Source: Pontederia crassipes (Eukaryota > Streptophyta > Magnoliopsida > Commelinales > Pontederiaceae). From it: a DNA stretch of 64,000 nucleotides. The notes beneath the pieces were generated by a model. It was not told the DNA's origin. It did not search any database and saw only the letters and a program-made list of their open reading frames with translations. The stretch's first letter is position 1. Every line of letters starts with the position of its first letter. The stretch covers positions 64,672,696 through 64,736,695 of the forward strand of contig CM060188.1 of the NCBI GenBank assembly GCA_030549335.1, in the 5' to 3' direction. The position numbers and the translations under genes are program-made. This document shows positions 11,761-24,411 of the stretch, piece after piece.

Positions 11761-14700
11761 CATAGAATTAAACACAAATTTTGATTATAAAATAAGAAAT
11801 TTTATTTTGATATAAGTTTTATAGATTATATAATCATTTTATTACCTTAGAAACTTATATATGTAAATATGTTATAATAAATTAAATTTATTTGTAATAA
11901 TTTTTTATTATATTTTCTTTCATTTTTAATTATGTTTTACTCTATCTTTTCCCCCTTAACTTTGTTACTTTATCAACATTTATATTTTAAATTTTTTATT
12001 TTATTGATGTTAATTTACATATAACAATATACCGTGACTTCTCCTTTCAAATTATATATCTTTTTAATTTCGATATAATATAGGTATAAATAACAATTGA
12101 TATCTATATTTTTTAAAATAATATCATGTCTTAGAATTAAGTAAATACTATTTATTTTAGTATTTTTAACAATGTCTATTATTTGTTATTTTATCTATTT
12201 CATTTTCTATGTGACATTGTAAAAATGTCATATTTGACATGCTATATGTATGTAAAGATATATAACATAAATAAATTAAATTATTATATATCATACTAAA
12301 ATAACTGTTAAAATTATTTAAATATTTTAAGCATTATATGTGACTTAATGAAATAGTGCCATAGTTTAATTTCTACCTTTCCATTTAATTATATATGCTA
12401 TATTTATATGAAGAGATTGATGATGAAATGACAAAGATGATAATTATATATAAATTCTTTTATTACTTATATTTTTTATAATTCGTAGCAAATTATATTT
12501 TGTTGTCTATTTTTTTTAAAAAAATTCACCACAATGCATTCACTTCTTAATTAAGTATATTTTTATAATAATTTATTTTAAAATATATATTTAATCATTA
12601 TAACTTTCTTCCAATAATCTATATAAACAATTATATGTTTTTCATTCTTAAAAATTATTTAATGTTATTTTTTATCGTACACAATCTAACTTTAATAATT
12701 CAATTATCTAGATCATATTACATGGCTTCATAATAGGGTTACAAAAGTTGTGTGTATATATGCATGTTATGTATGCATTAAATATAAATGATGATTGAAG
12801 TTAAATATTTTATCTGATATAACTAAAAGTTTATGTCTAGTGTTGACAACATTTATTTTAATAAGAAATATAAGTAGTATTTTTTTAATATTATTATTTG
12901 AGTATAGGTGTCAAATTTTTAAGATGATCATAAGTTAATTCCATGCAAATCCTCACTTTGGTTATACTTTTTTATATATATTTTACTTCTTAGTGTTTGA
13001 TAATATCTACATGAGGAACTAAAAAATATATGATATATTATATAAATAATATTTAGTTTATTTATGTTGTCATTATAGATATACATAATATATTATTTAA
13101 AATTAAATTCAAAAAGATTATTTTGTGTGTGCCAAGTAGCATTTATCCCTTCCACGTGTCAAATATAATGTGCATTATTATTAATACATAATTTTTTTAT
13201 TCATCATTTGGGTTGCTCTCAATGGAACAATAGGAATATATTTTATTCTTTATAATACAATATAAATATGAAATATGATTGTTATATTTATCTTCTATAT
13301 AACTTGACATTAGAATTTATTTATATTTATCTTCCACCTAACTTAATCGGAAAAGACAGCTATAAAGTTTGTGAATTCTTCCTATTTTATAGTCCATCTT
13401 ATCTATTTCATATTATAAACTTCAAATGTGGAATTAAATTACATAGTTGAATATTATTCCATTTTCATTTATATTTGAAAACCTTTGAATGTGGGACAAA
13501 AAACATATTTGATAGATAGACACAAAAAATACTAATTTTATTGTATATGATCAATTCTCATTCATAATAGTTTTTTAGAAAAATATAATTATTTAATATA
13601 ATTTTATTTCATATGTGGCATCATATAATTATTATACATAGATACGTGTGAATATAAATGTATAAATATATTTTTTATAGTATTTTATTTTTTTTATTAT
13701 AAAGGAAATATAATTTTGAAATTATAATTATATTATATAGGGAACATAGATATTTACTCAATATTAATCAATATTATCATGATATATATTAATTATGAAT
13801 ATAAATTATTTTATTTATTATTATAACATAACTAACATATTTTATAAACTTTCATTTAAAAATAATTTTAACGATACACTACTTAATGAAATAATGATAC
13901 TTAGCATATTCTATCTTTTCTTTTATATAAATAAATAAATATGAATATAAATGTGTAAACTTCAATAATCAACGAAAAATGTTTTTAGCACTAAATGATG
14001 TGATACTCATTGATATTATTAAGTTTACCATAGTAATAATTTTATGAATATTAATTCATTAGGATTATTATCATAATAATAAAAAATAATTATGATTTTT
14101 ATTAATAATAATAATTGTAATTATTATTATAAGATCAAAGATGCAAGTTTTTAACTTAAATATCTTCATGTGCATACAACATTTTGTTAGCATATAGAGA
14201 CATACACTTAGAGATCTGCACATGGTATTCTATATCATAAAGGACGTCAAGTATACAATTTGGAAGCATCACCTATTCATAGTTACAAATATTGAATTTA
14301 AAAACATGAATAAAGATATATATATATATATATATATTTCATAATAAACTTTTGAATATCACGATGATATTATAATAAAATATTTTTTTTTATCATGCAC
14401 ATATGTATATTCGTATGCCCGTACGTACTCTTTGCTTTTAAAGAGAGAGTCGAATATGTAAATAAAAATTGAGGGCTCCTTTATTTGTACATGGTGTACA
14501 ATACACAATTTGTATATGTAATTTATAAAAAAAATATTTCTTATTCTTGAGAGAAAACATGCACAAAAACTTGCTTTTGCAATATGCACCACAGATCATA
14601 TACATCGCGATATTTATAGTTAATGTAGATAATATATAAGAAATAATAATTAAATTAGAAATCACTCAATAATAAACTTTTATAGATATTATACTATATC

Positions 14701-14881
14701 TTATTTACAATATAAAATTTTATCATAAGTAATATAATTAAATAATAACTAACTTTTATTATAGGTGATTAAGTATCTTATATTGGTTTGTAACTAACTA
14801 TCCAATAATAATAAAATGATTATTTTGTTTGATATTCTAAAATGATTGATATGCATAAATATTCTATCTTGATAAAATAAC
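11761..14881. other. AT-rich intergenic sequence without genes
   Basis: About 3.1 kb of very AT-rich sequence. It holds an (AT)11 microsatellite near 14316-14337, a CCACGTGTC word at 13152, and, from about 14370, relatives of the repeats at 20810-21060 (shared words ATCATGCACA and TACTCTTTGC). The few short open frames have no recognisable content. Confidence 0.6.
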
Positions 14882-15330
14882 TGTTAATAATGCCTTGAAT
14901 CTGAACCCAGTTGATCCCTCTACATAGTCAGGCGCTTCAGCAGAAATTCCCCTACGGGGGTCTCGCTGCTCGGTCAGCGAGCCTGTGGGGGGTCAAGGGG
15001 GGGATCCAGGGGGATCCCCCCCTGCGGGGGTTGCAAGGGGGCGGAGCCCCCTGAGCGAAAATTTTTAGGGGTATTCTGTTTGTGATTCGGATTTGATTTA
15101 TTTTCTTATCACGAGATAGGTGTCCTATTTTCAGGGAATTTATTTAGAGTCCTAGTCCATATGTAATTCCTATCATCTGTCAAAAGGAGTGCCTATATAA
15201 ACTCCCTAGGGGTCTAGACCGAGACCTATCCTTGTAATCATCATTATTCCATAACAAAGAGCCGCCGCCGTTTTTCCTCTTCGTGTTCTTCTGTATTTCG
15301 TGCGATCCCTCTCTCCCTCTTTTCGTAACA
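14882..15330 (+). repeat. Copia 5' LTR
   Basis: Starts TGTTAATAATGCC and ends TTTCGTAACA. It contains a GC-rich, partly self-complementary middle (14950-15055: CCCCTACGGGGG, GGGGGATCC...GGATCCCCCC). Promoter (TATATAA) and transcribed part follow. It matches the 3' LTR almost base for base. Confidence 0.95.
15194..15200 (+). promoter_or_regulatory. LTR TATA box
   Basis: TATATAA in the 5' LTR, 130 bp before its end; the same word is at 19679-19685 in the 3' LTR. It is the likely core promoter of the element's RNA. Confidence 0.65.
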
Positions 15331-15333
15331 AAC

Positions 15334-15345
15334 TGGTATTAGAGC
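15334..15345 (+). promoter_or_regulatory. Primer-binding site (initiator tRNA-Met)
   Basis: TGGTATTAGAGC, 3 bp after the 5' LTR, one base from the usual TGGTATCAGAGC (a C-to-T change). Confidence 0.9.
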
Positions 15346-15375
15346 CTTAGGGTTTGTCAACGATTCTCGATCAAC

Positions 15376-18300
15376 ATGGAGATGGCGTCGCACAACGTGA
15401 GCGTGGAGAAGTTCAACGGCAGAAACAATTTCGGGTTGTGGCAGATCAAGATGCGGGCACTTTTGAAGCAACAAGGAGTCTGGGCGCCGCTCTCAAACGT
15501 GTCGAAGAACAAGCCAAATAAGGAAGACTCGAAAGGCAAAGAAAAGGAGATCGACCTCGCAACTTTGGCGGCACAGGAGGAGAATGCGCACTCGATGATC
15601 CTGTTGTGTCTGGCGGATGAGGTGATAATCGAGGTCGCAGATGAAGAAAAAGCGGTCGGTCTGTGGTTGAGACTCGAGAGTCTATATATGACGAAGTCTC
15701 TCACCAACAAGTTGTTGTTGAAGCAACGTCTGTTCTCTCTCCGCATGCAGGAAGGTACCCCTCTGAAGGAACATCTTGATCAGTTAAATTCTTTGTTAAT
15801 GGAACTCAGAAATATCGATGTTAAGATTGAGGATGAAGATGCTGCCCTAATTCTGTTAGTTTCGCTTCCTCCATCATATGAAAATTTTGTTCAATCTATG
15901 ATTATCGGGAAGGAAACTATAAGTTTGGAAGAAGTAAGATCGAGTCTCCATACTCGTGAACTTCGGCATAGGGCATCTGAAAATTCTGCAGAGACTCAGG
16001 CCGCGGGTTTGATATCAACCGCAGAGAAGGGACAGTCCTCGAATTCAAAGAAATCCAAGTCGAAGAAGAAGAAAATCACTGCGAAAGATATCTGTAATTA
16101 CTGCAAGGAACCAGGTCATTGGAAGAAGGATTGTCCGAAGAAGAAGAAGGCCCCTGTCGCTGCGGTGGCACATGAAACAAGAAATTCCGAAGATGATTTG
16201 GTTCTGGCTGCTTCTGATCAAGGATGTCTGGCGGATAGTTGGGTTCTGGATTCGGGGTGTTCCTATCATATGACTCCGAATAAAGAGTGATTCTCAACTT
16301 ATCAGAAGATTGATGGTGGAAACGTCATCATGGGCAACGATGCAGCCTGTCAGATAGTTGGGATCGGTTCTGTGCAGATCAGGACTCATGACAGTCTTGT
16401 GAGGACGCTGACAGATGTCCGCCATGTTCCGCAACTGAAAAAAAATTTGATATCACTTGGAGTCCTCGACTCTAAAGGGTGTCAGATCAATGCTGCTGGA
16501 GGCATCCTCATGGTCATGAAAGGTGATGCTACGGTTCTGAAGGGAGTCAGACAGAAGTCCTTGTATGTATTACAAGGCAAGACAGTGTCTGGCGTTGCTG
16601 CAGTGGCTAGTTCATCCAAATCAGATAGGTCCAGGCTGTGGCACATGCGGCTTGGGCATATGAGTCAGAACGGGATGAATATCCTCAGCAAACGAGGTCT
16701 TCTAGGGGAAAAGAAGATATCTGAAATCAACTTCTGCAAGCATTGCGTATTCGGTAAACAGCGAATGTCTCAGTTTGGCAAGGCAGTGCACAGGACGAAG
16801 GCGACACTTGACTACATTCACGCCGATTGTTGGGGTCCCTCTCGTGTTCCATCATTAGGAGGTGCGAGGTACTTCCTATCTGTGATTGATGACTACTCGA
16901 GGATGACTTGGGTATTCATGATGAAACACAAGAGTGAGTCCTTCAAGGCCTTCAAGCAGTGGAAGGTTCTGGTGGAAAATCAGACGTCGAAGAAAGTGAA
17001 GCGTCTTCGCACTGACAATGGTTTGGAATTCTGTTCTGCTGAATTCGACCAGTTCTGCAAAGATGAAGGCATTGCCAGGCATCGCACAGTCAGGGATACT
17101 CCACAGCAGAATGGAATTGCAGAACGAATGAACATGACACTTCTGGAGAGGACAAGGTGCATGCTCTCTAACGCTGGCCTAAATAGGACATTCTGGGCTG
17201 AAGCTGTTAACACAGCTTGCTACTTGGTGAATCGAAGTCCGGCGACTGCGATTGATCTCAAGACTCCAACTGAGATATGGTCAGGAAATTCTGCTGATTA
17301 TACTTGTCTGAAAGTTTTTGGTTGTCCAGCATACTATCATGTCAGTGAAGGGAAGTTGGAGCCAAGGGCCAAAGAAGGGGTGTTCATGGGATATGGTGCA
17401 GGAGTGAAGGGCTACAGAATCTGGTCTCCTTCAGAACACAAAGTCATCCATAGCAGAAGCATGACCTTTGATGAAGCATCAATGCTTCAGTTGAAGGTGG
17501 AGGCTGAAGAGAGTGTCAGTAAACAGGTGGAGGTTGAAATCACTCCAACTGAGGATGATGCTGAAGGATCACATCAAGAAGCAGAACCAGAAGGTGAAGA
17601 ATCTGATGGGCAACCTGAAGAGGAGTCAATTGCTGCTAGACGTCCTCGCAGAGAAGTGGGTCCTCCTAAGCGATATGGTTTCGAGGACATGGTTGCTTAT
17701 GCACTACAGGTAGCTGAAGAGGTGGAGTCCCTGGAGCCGTCCTCTTATAGGGATGCCATCACATGTGCTGAATCTGAACAGTGGATCGCTGCTATGGGTG
17801 AGGAGATGGAATCTCTTCACAAGAATTAGACGTGTGAGCTGGTCAAGTTGCCTAAGGGCAGGAAGGTTGTTGGCTGTAAATGGATCTTCAAGAAAAAAGC
17901 AGGAATTCCAGGAGTTGAGGGCACGAGATACAAAGCACGATTGGTTGCTAAAAGTTATAGTCAGAAATAAGGTGTGGACTACAATGAGATATTCTCACCT
18001 GTTGTCAGACATACTTCTATCAGGGTGCTACTTGCTCTTGTAGCACATCAGAATATAGAGCTCGAGTAACTAGATGTGAAGACTGCTTTCCTCAATGGAG
18101 AACTTGAAGAAGATATTCTTATGAGCCAACCAGAGGGATTCTCCATTCCTGGAAAGGAGAATCAAGTTTGCAGTCTGAAGAAATCTCTGTATGGCTTGAA
18201 GCAGTCTCCCAGACAATGGTACAAGAGGTTCGACAGTTTCATGATCAGTAAGGGATTCAGTCGAAGTCCCTATGATTGCTGTGTATATCACAAGAAGGTG

Positions 18301-19290
18301 AAGGACGGCTCCACCATCTATCTACTCTTGTATGTTGATGATATGCTTATTGCTGCCAGAGAGATGGCAGACATTCAAAATCTGAAGAAGCTCCTCAGTG
18401 CAGAATTCGATATGAAAGATCTTGGTGCAGCACAGAAGATTCTGGGGATGGAAATTCTAAGGGATCGCGCACAGGGTAAACTCTTCTTATCTCAGAAAAG
18501 TTATATTGAGAAGATTTTATCCAGGTTTGAAATGTCTGGAGCGAAGCCTTTAAATACTCCATCAGCTGCAAATGTTCATCTTTCTATTGCCTTCGCACCA
18601 AAGTCAGATGCAGAAAAGGAGTACATGTCTCGGGTTCCATATGCTAGTGCAGTTGGAAGTCTGATGTATGCCATGGTTTGCACAAGACCAGACATTGCTC
18701 ATGCAGTCAGTGTTGTCAGCAGGTTCATGAGCGATCCAGGAAAGGAGCACTGGCAAGCAGTGAAGCGAATTTTTCGATATCTGAGAGGAACATCTGATAT
18801 TGGCCTCATCTACAGAAGTGATAAAGAGTGTTTGGTTGCAGGGTACTCAGATTCAGATTATGCTGGAGATGTTGATGGAAGACGATCTATGACAGGCTAT
18901 GTCTTCACTTTGGGCAGTTCAGTTATTAGTTGGAAGGCTACACTTCAGCCATCAGTTACATTGTCCACCACAGAGGCTGAATACATGGCACTGACGGAAG
19001 CTGCCAAGGAAGGCATCTGGTTAAAAGGCTTAGTTGGAGATCTCGGATTACATCAAGAGCATGCTATAGTGCACTGTGACAGTCTGAGTGCAATATGTTT
19101 AGCCAAGGATCAAGTACATCATGAAAGAACCAAACACATTGATGTCAGATATCACTTCATCCGCACTGAGAAGAGGATCAAGGTGAAGAAGATTGACACC
19201 GAAGATAATCCAGCTGATATGTTCACCAAATCTGTTCCTTATGGCAAGTTCCAACATTGTTTGGACTTGCTTAACATAAATACTTGGTAA
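15376..19290 (+). pseudogene. Copia gag-pol polyprotein with four in-frame stops
   Basis: One frame of about 1300 codons starting at ATG 15376, 30 bp after the primer-binding site. Gag (residues ~1-270) begins with the copia 'KFNGRNNFGLWQIKM' region and carries a CX2CX4HX4C zinc knuckle (CNYCKEPGHWKKDC, from residue 240). The protease active site is DSG at residue 292 (16249). Integrase has an HX4H..CX2C zinc finger (16641-16750) and the D,D,E core (HADCWGP, RTDNGLEF, and the E in NGIAERMN). RT has YVDD at 18331-18342. RNase H spans about 18835-19170, with GYSDSDYAG and STTEAEYMA. Stops lie at 16288 (TGA), 17827 (TAG), 17968 (TAA) and 18067 (TAA); all segments between them share one frame, so there are no frameshifts. 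It encodes the coat and enzymes of retrotransposition but cannot make the full protein. Confidence 0.95.
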
Positions 19291-19353
19291 TAGCTTCAAG
19301 ATGGGACTGGCGGCGGCGTGGCGTGCTTTTGTGCTCTGAAGATGATTCAAGTC

Positions 19354-19365
19354 AAGGTGAAGATT
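19354..19365 (+). promoter_or_regulatory. Weak polypurine tract
   Basis: AAGGTGAAGATT lies directly before the 3' LTR start at 19366. It is purine-rich but interrupted by T, so the assignment rests mainly on position. Confidence 0.5.
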
Positions 19366-19815
19366 TGTTAATAATGCCTTGAATCTGAACCCAGTTGGTC
19401 CCCCTACATAGTCAGGCGCTTCAGCAGAAATTCCCCTACGGGGGTCTCGCTGCTCGGTCAGCGAGCCTGTGGGGGGTCAAGGGGGGGGATCCAGGGGGAT
19501 CCCCCCCTGTGGGGGTTGCAAGGGGGCGGAGCCCCCTGAGCGAAAATTTTTAGGGGTATTCTGTTTGTGATTCGGATTTGATTTATTTCCTTATCACGAG
19601 ATATGTGTCCTATTTTCAGGGAATTTATTTAGAGTCCCAGTCCGTATGTAATTCCTATCATCTGTCAAAGGGAGTGCCTATATAAACTCCCTAGGGGTCT
19701 AGACCGAGACCTATCCTTGTAATCATCATTATTCCATAACAAAGAGCCGCCGCCGTTTTTCCTCTTCGTGTTCTTCTGTATTTCGTGCGATCCCTCTCTC
19801 CCTCTTTTCGTAACA
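19366..19815 (+). repeat. Copia 3' LTR
   Basis: Starts TGTTAATAATGCC and ends CGTAACA, then the ATAAC target duplication. It is one base longer than the 5' LTR through an extra G in the GGGGGG run. Confidence 0.95.
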
Positions 19816-20545
19816 ATAACAATAACAAAATGATTAAATTTGGTTGATTTTTTTGTTATTAGCTGATTACGTATCATGTATTTGTTTATAATGAACTATG
19901 ACATATGGTTATACATAGAATAATAAATTTAAAAACCTTTGATAAAATTAAAATAATGATTAAGGCTAGCTAATTATTTTATTATTAGCATATTATGTAT
20001 CATATATTTGTTTATAACAAATTATTCAGTAATAACAAAATGATCACAATTCTTAGTTGTTTGATATTTTAAAATAATTAATGTACGTAAATCTTCTATC
20101 TCATTTATAGAACACCAACCTCATAATAATAAAAAATAATTATATACGACTAAGAATTATTAATAAAAATAATATAGGATTATAAATATTATTAACACAA
20201 AAATATATGAATTATTCCACATATTATATACTAATAAAATGATTAAGTTTAGTTGATTATTTTATTATTAACTAATTATGCATCCTATATTAGTTTATAA
20301 CAAACTATCTAATAGTAACAACATGATTACAAATCTTAGTTGTTTGATATTAAAAAATGATTGATAAATGTAAATCTTCTATCGCCTTCATAGCATAACA
20401 ACCTGATAACAATAAAAAATAATATATACAATTCATAATTATTAGTATAAATAATATACAATAATAAATATTATTAATACAAAAATATATGATTTATTTC
20501 ATATATCATTGACAATAGAAAAAATCTTTCATATATATATATACA
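19816..20545. repeat. AT-rich tandem repeat, ~283 bp period
   Basis: The words TCTTAGTTGTTTGATATT and TTTGTTTATAACAAA recur. The first occurs near 20050 and 20333, a spacing of 283 bp. Related partial units lie near 19857 and, left of the copia insertion, at about 14760-14881. The copia element therefore interrupted an existing array. Confidence 0.6.
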
Positions 20546-20759
20546 CACACAAACACACATATACAGATAAGGAGATACATATATGCTTATCTTTATTTGT
20601 ATATATAAGATGTAGATATATATCTGCATGCATATCTATTTATCTGTATCCTATATATTGAAAACTTTGATGATACTTATATCAATCATCAATAGATATC
20701 ATCATTAGAGTATGAAATGCATATCTGTTACTCGAACTTTATAAAATTTTTCTTTTCTT

Positions 20760-21320
20760 ATAAAAAAATTATAATATTTAATTTTTATTAGACAAAGAGA
20801 AATTATATAAGAGTATTTTTTTATTATGCACAAACTTATATTTGTGGGTCCTTACATACTCTTTGCCTTCAAAGAAGACGTCGAGTATACAAATGTAAAT
20901 TAAAAACTCCATATAAAATTTAATATTTTTATTATAGGAGAGAAAATTATATATAAATATTTTTTTATCATGCACAGACCTATATTTGTAGGTCCGCACA
21001 AACTTTTTCTTTCAAGAGAAGGCATGAAACTGAAAGTCCCTCTATTTATAGTTACAAATATATAATTTTAAAATATAAATAAATAGAATTATATATATTT
21101 TTAATAACTAACTTTTGAATTTTCATGATTATATAATTAAAATATTATTCTTTTATACATTCAATTTATGAAAGCTCGACACGTGGCATTTTCAATATAT
21201 ATATATTTCCTACTAACTAACGTTTGAGTATCCATGATTATATAATTATAATATTATCACTTTATATCTTTAATTTATGAGAGCTCAACACGTGTCACTT
21301 TCTACCTCTGCTTTTATAAA
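20760..21320. repeat. Short AT-rich tandem units
   Basis: Two units near 20815 and 20965 share TTTTTTTAT.ATGCACA.ACCTATATTTGT.GGTCC, a relative of 14380-14440. Two further ~120-bp units near 21100 and 21220 share CCATGATTATATAATTA.AATATTAT and end in GACACGTGGC (21178) and AACACGTGTC (21287). No coding content. Confidence 0.55.
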
Positions 21321-22227
21321 ATTTTAAGACCCTTTTTTATTTGTCAATGTGAAATGACTCATTATCCATGTATAAATACTTATTTTTTTATAAATAATTG
21401 CACGTGAATGCGGCCTCCTTGCAAAATAAAAAAAGTAGTTCAAAATCTATAGATTTTAAGATTTACTTTTATATTTTTAATATAATAATATATTTCTATT
21501 GATATATTTTCAATTTCTAATATCATTTCATTGGAGTGCGTATTGTTAGGATTATAATAATTGAGAACATTGTACAATTTAATTACACAAATTTTGAGAT
21601 TTCATTGCATCTTAGTTAGATTTACATAAGAGATAGAAGTCAATATTTTCAGTTGTGCTACATCAAAAACATTGGAAAAGATATTTACTTTATTAAATAA
21701 TTTTTAATCATACACAACTTATGTGCTATTAATAAAAGACAAGGATATTTCTCAAAATTTTCTTGATAAGTGAAACTTCCAGTTTTGGCAATGGATAGTA
21801 AGTTAAAGTCTTCCTTTATAGATGCTTTTTTCCCTCGAAAGAAAGGCTGTTGATGGAGTCTCTGGTTCTTTTAATTTACTTTCTTTATTTATTTGGATTA
21901 GTGTGAGATAACTTGATCTTCAAACTCCAAGGTTGAGTTCTTACCCATTCTGCTACATTTTTTACTCGTCCTCTTTGATTTTCTATGAACATGAGACATT
22001 CCGGTGTTGCTTCTTTCTTTATCCATGAATGGTATCTTCAATTGAATCCTCCACAATAGCTGTCACCCTCAGGGTTCAAGGCAGCATAATTCCTTGATTT
22101 TTTTTTTGTTTTTGCATAGTAACGTCATTTTCTGGAAGGTATTGAATTAATTTCAGACAATATTCTGATGGTTCTAGAACAATTTTCTATATAAGTCAAT
22201 CTAACAAGCACAATGAATTCTTTACAG
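21321..22227. other. No gene recognised
   Basis: About 900 bp upstream of the first visible kinase exon. I looked for the kinase N-lobe and HRDLKP exons here and found none; the sequence looks like intron or intergenic DNA. Confidence 0.45.
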
Positions 22228-24411
22228 AGAACTTATTGGTGGAGAAAAACATTATGAAGATTGCAGATCTCGGTCTTGCTCGTAAAATCTCCTCAAAGCC
22301 ACCTTTAACTGAATATGTCTCAACTCGTTGGTAACTAATTAAATATGTGCTTGTGTACTTATTACATCGCCATATACACAAATGGATAGGTGTGATGTGA
22401 AGTGTGTTCATATTCATCTTGTGTTGCATATGCAGGTACCGAGCACCAGAAGTTTTGCTTCAATCATCTGTTTATGGCTCTGCAGCAGGTGAGTGCACAT
22501 TATTGGTTTTATTTTGTGGGTGTAATTGATGTGTTTATTTGGACTTAAATTTTTGTTTATAACAACTTAGATATGTGGGCAATGGGTGCCATTATTGCTG
22601 AACTTCTCACGCTTCATCCTCTTTTCCCTGGGTCAAGGTACTTCTTCGATAATCTGCATTTTCAATTTTGCACGATTACTTAGACACAAGAAGCTATGTA
22701 TTCACATATGTAGTTTAGCTAATACACTCCTTTGGTCAAACAAAAGTTGCATATCCTGGCTCTCTTGAATGATTTGTTTTATGCATTGAAAAAAGATAGA
22801 CATACATTTATTTAGGATTCTGGTCAATGAATAATGTATGGTGCACTATCATAAATCAAAGTGGGTTCCCTTTTTATCCTTTTGCTTACTAATGGTTTAA
22901 ATTTCCCTTGCATCAGTGAACCAGATGAGCTACACAAAATTTGCAGTATTATTGGTGCTCCTGACAGTAATTCTTGGGCTGAAGGGCTTCTACTTGCAGA
23001 TGCTCTCAAGTTTCAGTTCCCACATGTTTGCGTCTGCTGCAGTTAAACTTGATCATCATTCACAACTGTCTTAACTGTTAGACTTAGTGAGATGGGACAT
23101 TCTTGTTATTTATCTTCCTCCCATCACTCTTTATCAACAATAATTTTGGTGTAATATACTTTGGCTTGGTTGTTCCTCTTCTTTTTCAGGTTGCAAGCAC
23201 CCCTCTTAACAAAGTAGTATCGGCAAGCAAGAATGCCATCAGCCTTATATCGGTGAACCATAGACTCCAATGAGCTTCTACCTAGGTACGCTATAACTAC
23301 TGTCTTCATAATGTGCCTTGATTATAATGTTTCTCTTGACATTCATGCAGACGCTTTGTTCTTGGGACTTCTACACTGCAGAGACAAATTTATATTTTGT
23401 TCCTTTGAACATTATGTTCTGTTGTTAATCCTGTTTATTTATATTGTGGCAGCCTTGTTTTCACATGCCATCATCCACAAGAGTGCCCCGTACTCCTCCC
23501 TCTTGTAAGATTTTCCTGCCATGCCAATCATCTTTAGTTTTTCTTTTCACTATTTCAAGCCTAACTTTGGTTCATAATATTTTCTTTTTGTTCCTCTAGT
23601 TGCGACAAGAGATGCTTTGGGACATAAGACTGCTAAAAGATACTACGTGGGAGGTTTATCTGCTGCAAAGCCAGCAAATAATTCTTCATTCAGGACAGGT
23701 ACTTAATTAATGTATTTGCTGATTTGACATTGTGGGAATAATTTTACCCACTTTTGCTGGTCGTTAGTGTGTCAAAAACATTTTGCTTTGAACTGATGAG
23801 TTATACTTTGTAATATCACAGGGGGCGTTCAGAGGAAGTTGGAGATGGATCATCAGGTGAATTGATTTGATCAGTGCCGTTTCACATAAGATGCACAGTT
23901 GATGCATAAATAGGATACACCTTTGATAATTTACATACTTGTGATCTCAGGTTGAGGACAAGGAAAAGTACATGAAGAATAATTGGAAACCATCCGCGTA
24001 CCAGTCACCAATAAAACGCAAACCAGGTTTGTTTTGCGTCTAATTAAGTGATAATAGTATGCATGGCTGGTTCTCCAACACCTCCTTTTGGTCGTCCAAG
24101 AAAAAAAACACGTTTCAGACGTTTTTGATGATTTTACAGTTGTCGCATCACTCGAAATGTTCATATTATCTGTAGCAGGTCATGGAAGGGATTCTCACAG
24201 AGCCCACGATGTAGTTGATAAGTTTGCTCACCTAACGGTGAGTTCGAACAGAGTCCCAAATGCCGCCGCCGCCGAGAAACTACTGCACCACCACCGGCAG
24301 ATGAATGAAGATTCACTTGCAAGAAAGAAGGCTGGGGGATGCCTCGAGAGTCCTGGAGAACCTTATAAAATCCCCGCAGCCAGGGCGTACCGCAGTAAAG
24401 TTGATGGTTGA
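22228..24411 (+). pseudogene. CDKF-4/MHK-like kinase, 3' exons only
   Basis: Resembles the plant MHK/CDKF-4 branch of CDK-like serine/threonine kinases, which transfer phosphate from ATP to protein. Eleven exons are readable: 22228-22330 (ENLLV, then DLG in place of DFG, and STRW), 22436-22488 (YRAPEVLLQ), 22571-22637 (DMWAMGAIIAELL), 22917-23025 (EPDELHKICSIIGAP), 23190-23252, about 23351-23386 (LCSWD), 23453-23504 (RTPPS), 23600-23698, 23822-23856 (GVQRKLEMDHQ), 23951-24026 and 24179-24411 with stop TGA. Introns whose ends I could place begin GT and end AG, and phases join across these exons. The ATP-binding lobe and HRD loop are missing. The LCSWD exon lacks the usual RPTA arginine and its end is unclear. 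It is a gene fragment or decaying gene; less likely, a live gene whose 5' exons lie far upstream across inserted repeats. Confidence 0.8.

Larger units (their letters stand above)
14882..19815 (+). mobile_element. Complete Ty1/copia retrotransposon (Tork/Tnt1-like), defective
   Basis: A 4934-bp element with two LTRs (449 and 450 bp), flanked by a perfect 5-bp duplication ATAAC (14877-14881 and 19816-19820). It has a tRNA-Met primer-binding site and one gag-pol frame in the copia order: gag, protease, integrase, RT, RNase H. By eye the LTRs differ at about eight substitutions (seven transitions) and one G-run indel, under 2%, so insertion is recent. Four in-frame stops make it non-autonomous. 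It landed in the AT-rich repeat that continues at 19816. Placement near Tork/Tnt1 rests on the gag start and integrase style and is an inference. Confidence 0.95.

Noticed and set aside
13268..13450. A 60-codon ORF in AT-rich DNA
   Set aside because: Tyr/Ile/Phe/Leu-rich as expected from AT-rich sequence; no supporting signal.
15357..15746. A 129-codon minus-strand ORF opposite copia gag
   Set aside because: Antisense shadow of the gag frame without its own motifs.
23311..23508. A 65-codon plus-strand ORF across the kinase remnant
   Set aside because: It runs through an intron and two exons in a different frame from the kinase; a shadow frame.
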